From B120-G9 sp034659895 (GTDB taxonomy: Bacteria; Zixibacteria; MSB-5A5; GN15; FEB-12), in the NCBI GenBank assembly GCA_034659895.1, contig JAYEIF010000028.1, forward strand, positions 1 through 5,363: 5,363 nt of DNA. Direction: 5' to 3'. The position numbers and the translations under genes are program-made. The notes under the pieces were generated by a model. It had not been told where the DNA came from, did not search any database, and worked only from the letters and a program-made list of their open reading frames with translations. Each line of letters opens with the position of its first letter. Within the stretch, counting starts at the first letter, position 1. Of the stretch, positions 4,921 to 5,363 are shown piece by piece.

Positions 4921-5007
4921 TCCGCTCGGGATGAGATAAACTTCCGCTCGGGATGAAACAAACTTCCGCTCGGGATGAAACAAACTTCCGCTCGGGATGA
5001 GATAAAC
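4921..5007. repeat. 22-bp tandem array, four units
   Basis: TCCGCTCGGGATGA recurs at 4921, 4943, 4965 and 4987, a strict 22-base period. The spacers alternate between GATAAACT and AACAAACT types. The first unit is joined to a CCCTCGAC sequence, making the common CTCGACTCCGCTCGGGATGA motif known from many draft bacterial genomes. No spacer variation of CRISPR type is seen. Confidence 0.85.
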
Positions 5008-5027
5008 CGGCAGTGAACGGCAGAACC

Positions 5028-5093
5028 TCTATCCGCCTCGGCGGACTGCCCTACTGAACTGGGGTGACAAATCCATTATGGCTTAGCTCATGC
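5028..5093. repeat. Module C, copy 1 (66 bp)
   Basis: This segment matches 5298-5363 at 63 of 66 positions, with differences at 5062-5064 (GGG against ATA). It starts with the near-palindrome TCCGCCTCGGCGGA and continues CTGCCCTACTGAACT. Because copy 2 reaches the window edge, the true length of the module may be greater. Confidence 0.82.
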
Positions 5094-5118
5094 TTCCCGC
5101 CACGGCGGGTGCAGCATG
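5089..5118. repeat. Two-tier hairpin between modules C and B
   Basis: CATGCT (5089-5094) pairs with AGCATG (5113-5118), enclosing a CCCGCC/GGCGGG stem (5096-5101, 5104-5109). The left arm lies at the end of module C and the right arm at the start of module B, so the structure exists only because the two modules abut. Confidence 0.6.
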
Positions 5119-5236
5119 AATTGCATTGTCATTCCTGCGGACGCAGGAATCCAGCAGACACCGCCTGTATATTTATCTGTAGGGTGGACCCCAGCTTTCG
5201 CTGGGGTGACAAGTAAACAGGCTGTGGTGACAAGTA
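5111..5236. repeat. Module B, copy 2 (126 bp)
   Basis: This is a same-orientation copy of 4683-4808 with one difference (T5225 for G4797), offset by 428 bases. It retains both 8-bp hairpins and runs into an expanded 21-bp array. Confidence 0.88.
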
Positions 5237-5280
5237 AACAGACTTGGGTGACAAGTAAACCGGCCAGAGTGACAAGTAAA
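5206..5280. repeat. 21-bp tandem array, four units
   Basis: GTGACAAGTAAA recurs at 5206, 5227, 5248 and 5269, an exact 21-base period, with diverging unit ends (CAGGCTGTG, CAGACTTGG, CCGGCCAGA). The equivalent place in module B copy 1 has two units (4778, 4799). Because the unit is seven codons long, it keeps a frame open and produces a spurious heptad-repeat translation. Confidence 0.85.
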
Positions 5281-5297
5281 TGGTTAGGTGCAGCAGG

Positions 5298-5363
5298 TCT
5301 ATCCGCCTCGGCGGACTGCCCTACTGAACTGATATGACAAATCCATTATGGCTTAGCTCATGC
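5298..5363. repeat. Module C, copy 2, cut by the window edge
   Basis: This is a same-orientation copy of 5028-5093 offset by 270 bases, with three differences at 5332-5334. It is still matching when the window ends at CTCATGC. In copy 1 the next feature is a CCCGCC hairpin and module B, so the mosaic probably continues outside the window. Confidence 0.8.

Larger units (their letters stand above)
4583..5363. other. Repeat-mosaic intergenic region, no gene supported
   Basis: The ~780 bases after the operon terminator contain no credible coding sequence. From left to right: about 50 unremarkable bases; module A (4636-4684); module B (4683-4808); module A again (4817-4865); a GC-rich palindrome and CCTGTC/GACAGG hairpin (4857-4887); a single-copy stretch to 4920; a 22-bp tandem array (4921-5007); module C (5028-5093); a hairpin (5089-5118); module B again (5111-5236) expanding into a 21-bp array (to 5280); and module C again (5298-5363), cut by the window edge. 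A 73-codon plus-strand frame (5116-5337) is a translation of the repeats, not a gene. Confidence 0.8.

Noticed and set aside
4921..5007. CRISPR array
   Set aside because: The 22-bp period has no room for repeat plus spacer, the spacers are 8 bases and nearly identical, and no cas gene is in view.
4636..5363. Insertion sequence or transposon remnants
   Set aside because: No transposase frame is present, the modules are non-coding, and no terminal inverted repeats bracket them. They fit dispersed intergenic repeats better.

Overview
The window looks like a chromosomal segment from a bacterium, probably diderm and probably motile. It carries a membrane-anchored LytM-type peptidase and a CheV-type chemotaxis adaptor, and its long intergenic stretches are full of GC-rich hairpin repeats. 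These repeats (TCATTCCTGC..GCAGGAAT, ACCCCAGC..GCTGGGGT, CTCCGCTCGGGATGA and CCGCCTCGGCGG types) resemble those I know from draft genomes of many uncultured lineages, for example FCB-group or deltaproteobacterial relatives. The lineage cannot be fixed from the sequence alone. There is no sign of a prophage, transposase, CRISPR array, tRNA or rRNA.

Layout. Positions 1-156 hold three consecutive hairpins, two of which carry the CCGCC..GG core that recurs at the far end. The last one is the probable terminator of the minus-strand gene. Positions 157-918 (minus) encode a YdfG-like short-chain dehydrogenase with a good sigma-70-type promoter at 961-989. Positions 990-1237 have no convincing gene. 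A sigma-54-like promoter (1238-1252) is followed by a structured leader (1292-1362) and a 48-codon basic small ORF (1363-1509) with a strong ribosome binding site. Next come a promoter, a 300-aa M23 metallopeptidase (1632-2534) and its terminator (2558-2591). After an intergenic region with a dyad and an extended -10 promoter comes a two-gene operon: a soluble sensor-less histidine kinase (2801-3562) overlapping cheV (3559-4518), closed by a terminator (4549-4582). The last ~780 bases are non-coding: a mosaic of duplicated modules (A, B and C, two copies each), a 22-bp tandem array and a 21-bp tandem array.

How the genes may work together. The kinase and CheV are translationally coupled, so CheV is the natural candidate phospho-acceptor for this kinase, which would link an intracellular signal to chemoreceptor arrays. 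The M23 enzyme is an independent unit acting on periplasmic peptidoglycan. The dehydrogenase is a separate, oppositely transcribed metabolic gene.

Most interesting. First, two mutually exclusive hairpins lie upstream of the unrecognised 48-aa ORF, one of which captures its Shine-Dalgarno sequence, downstream of a sigma-54-like promoter. Second, the modular repeat mosaic at the 3' end has related core elements at the 5' end, one of them inverted.
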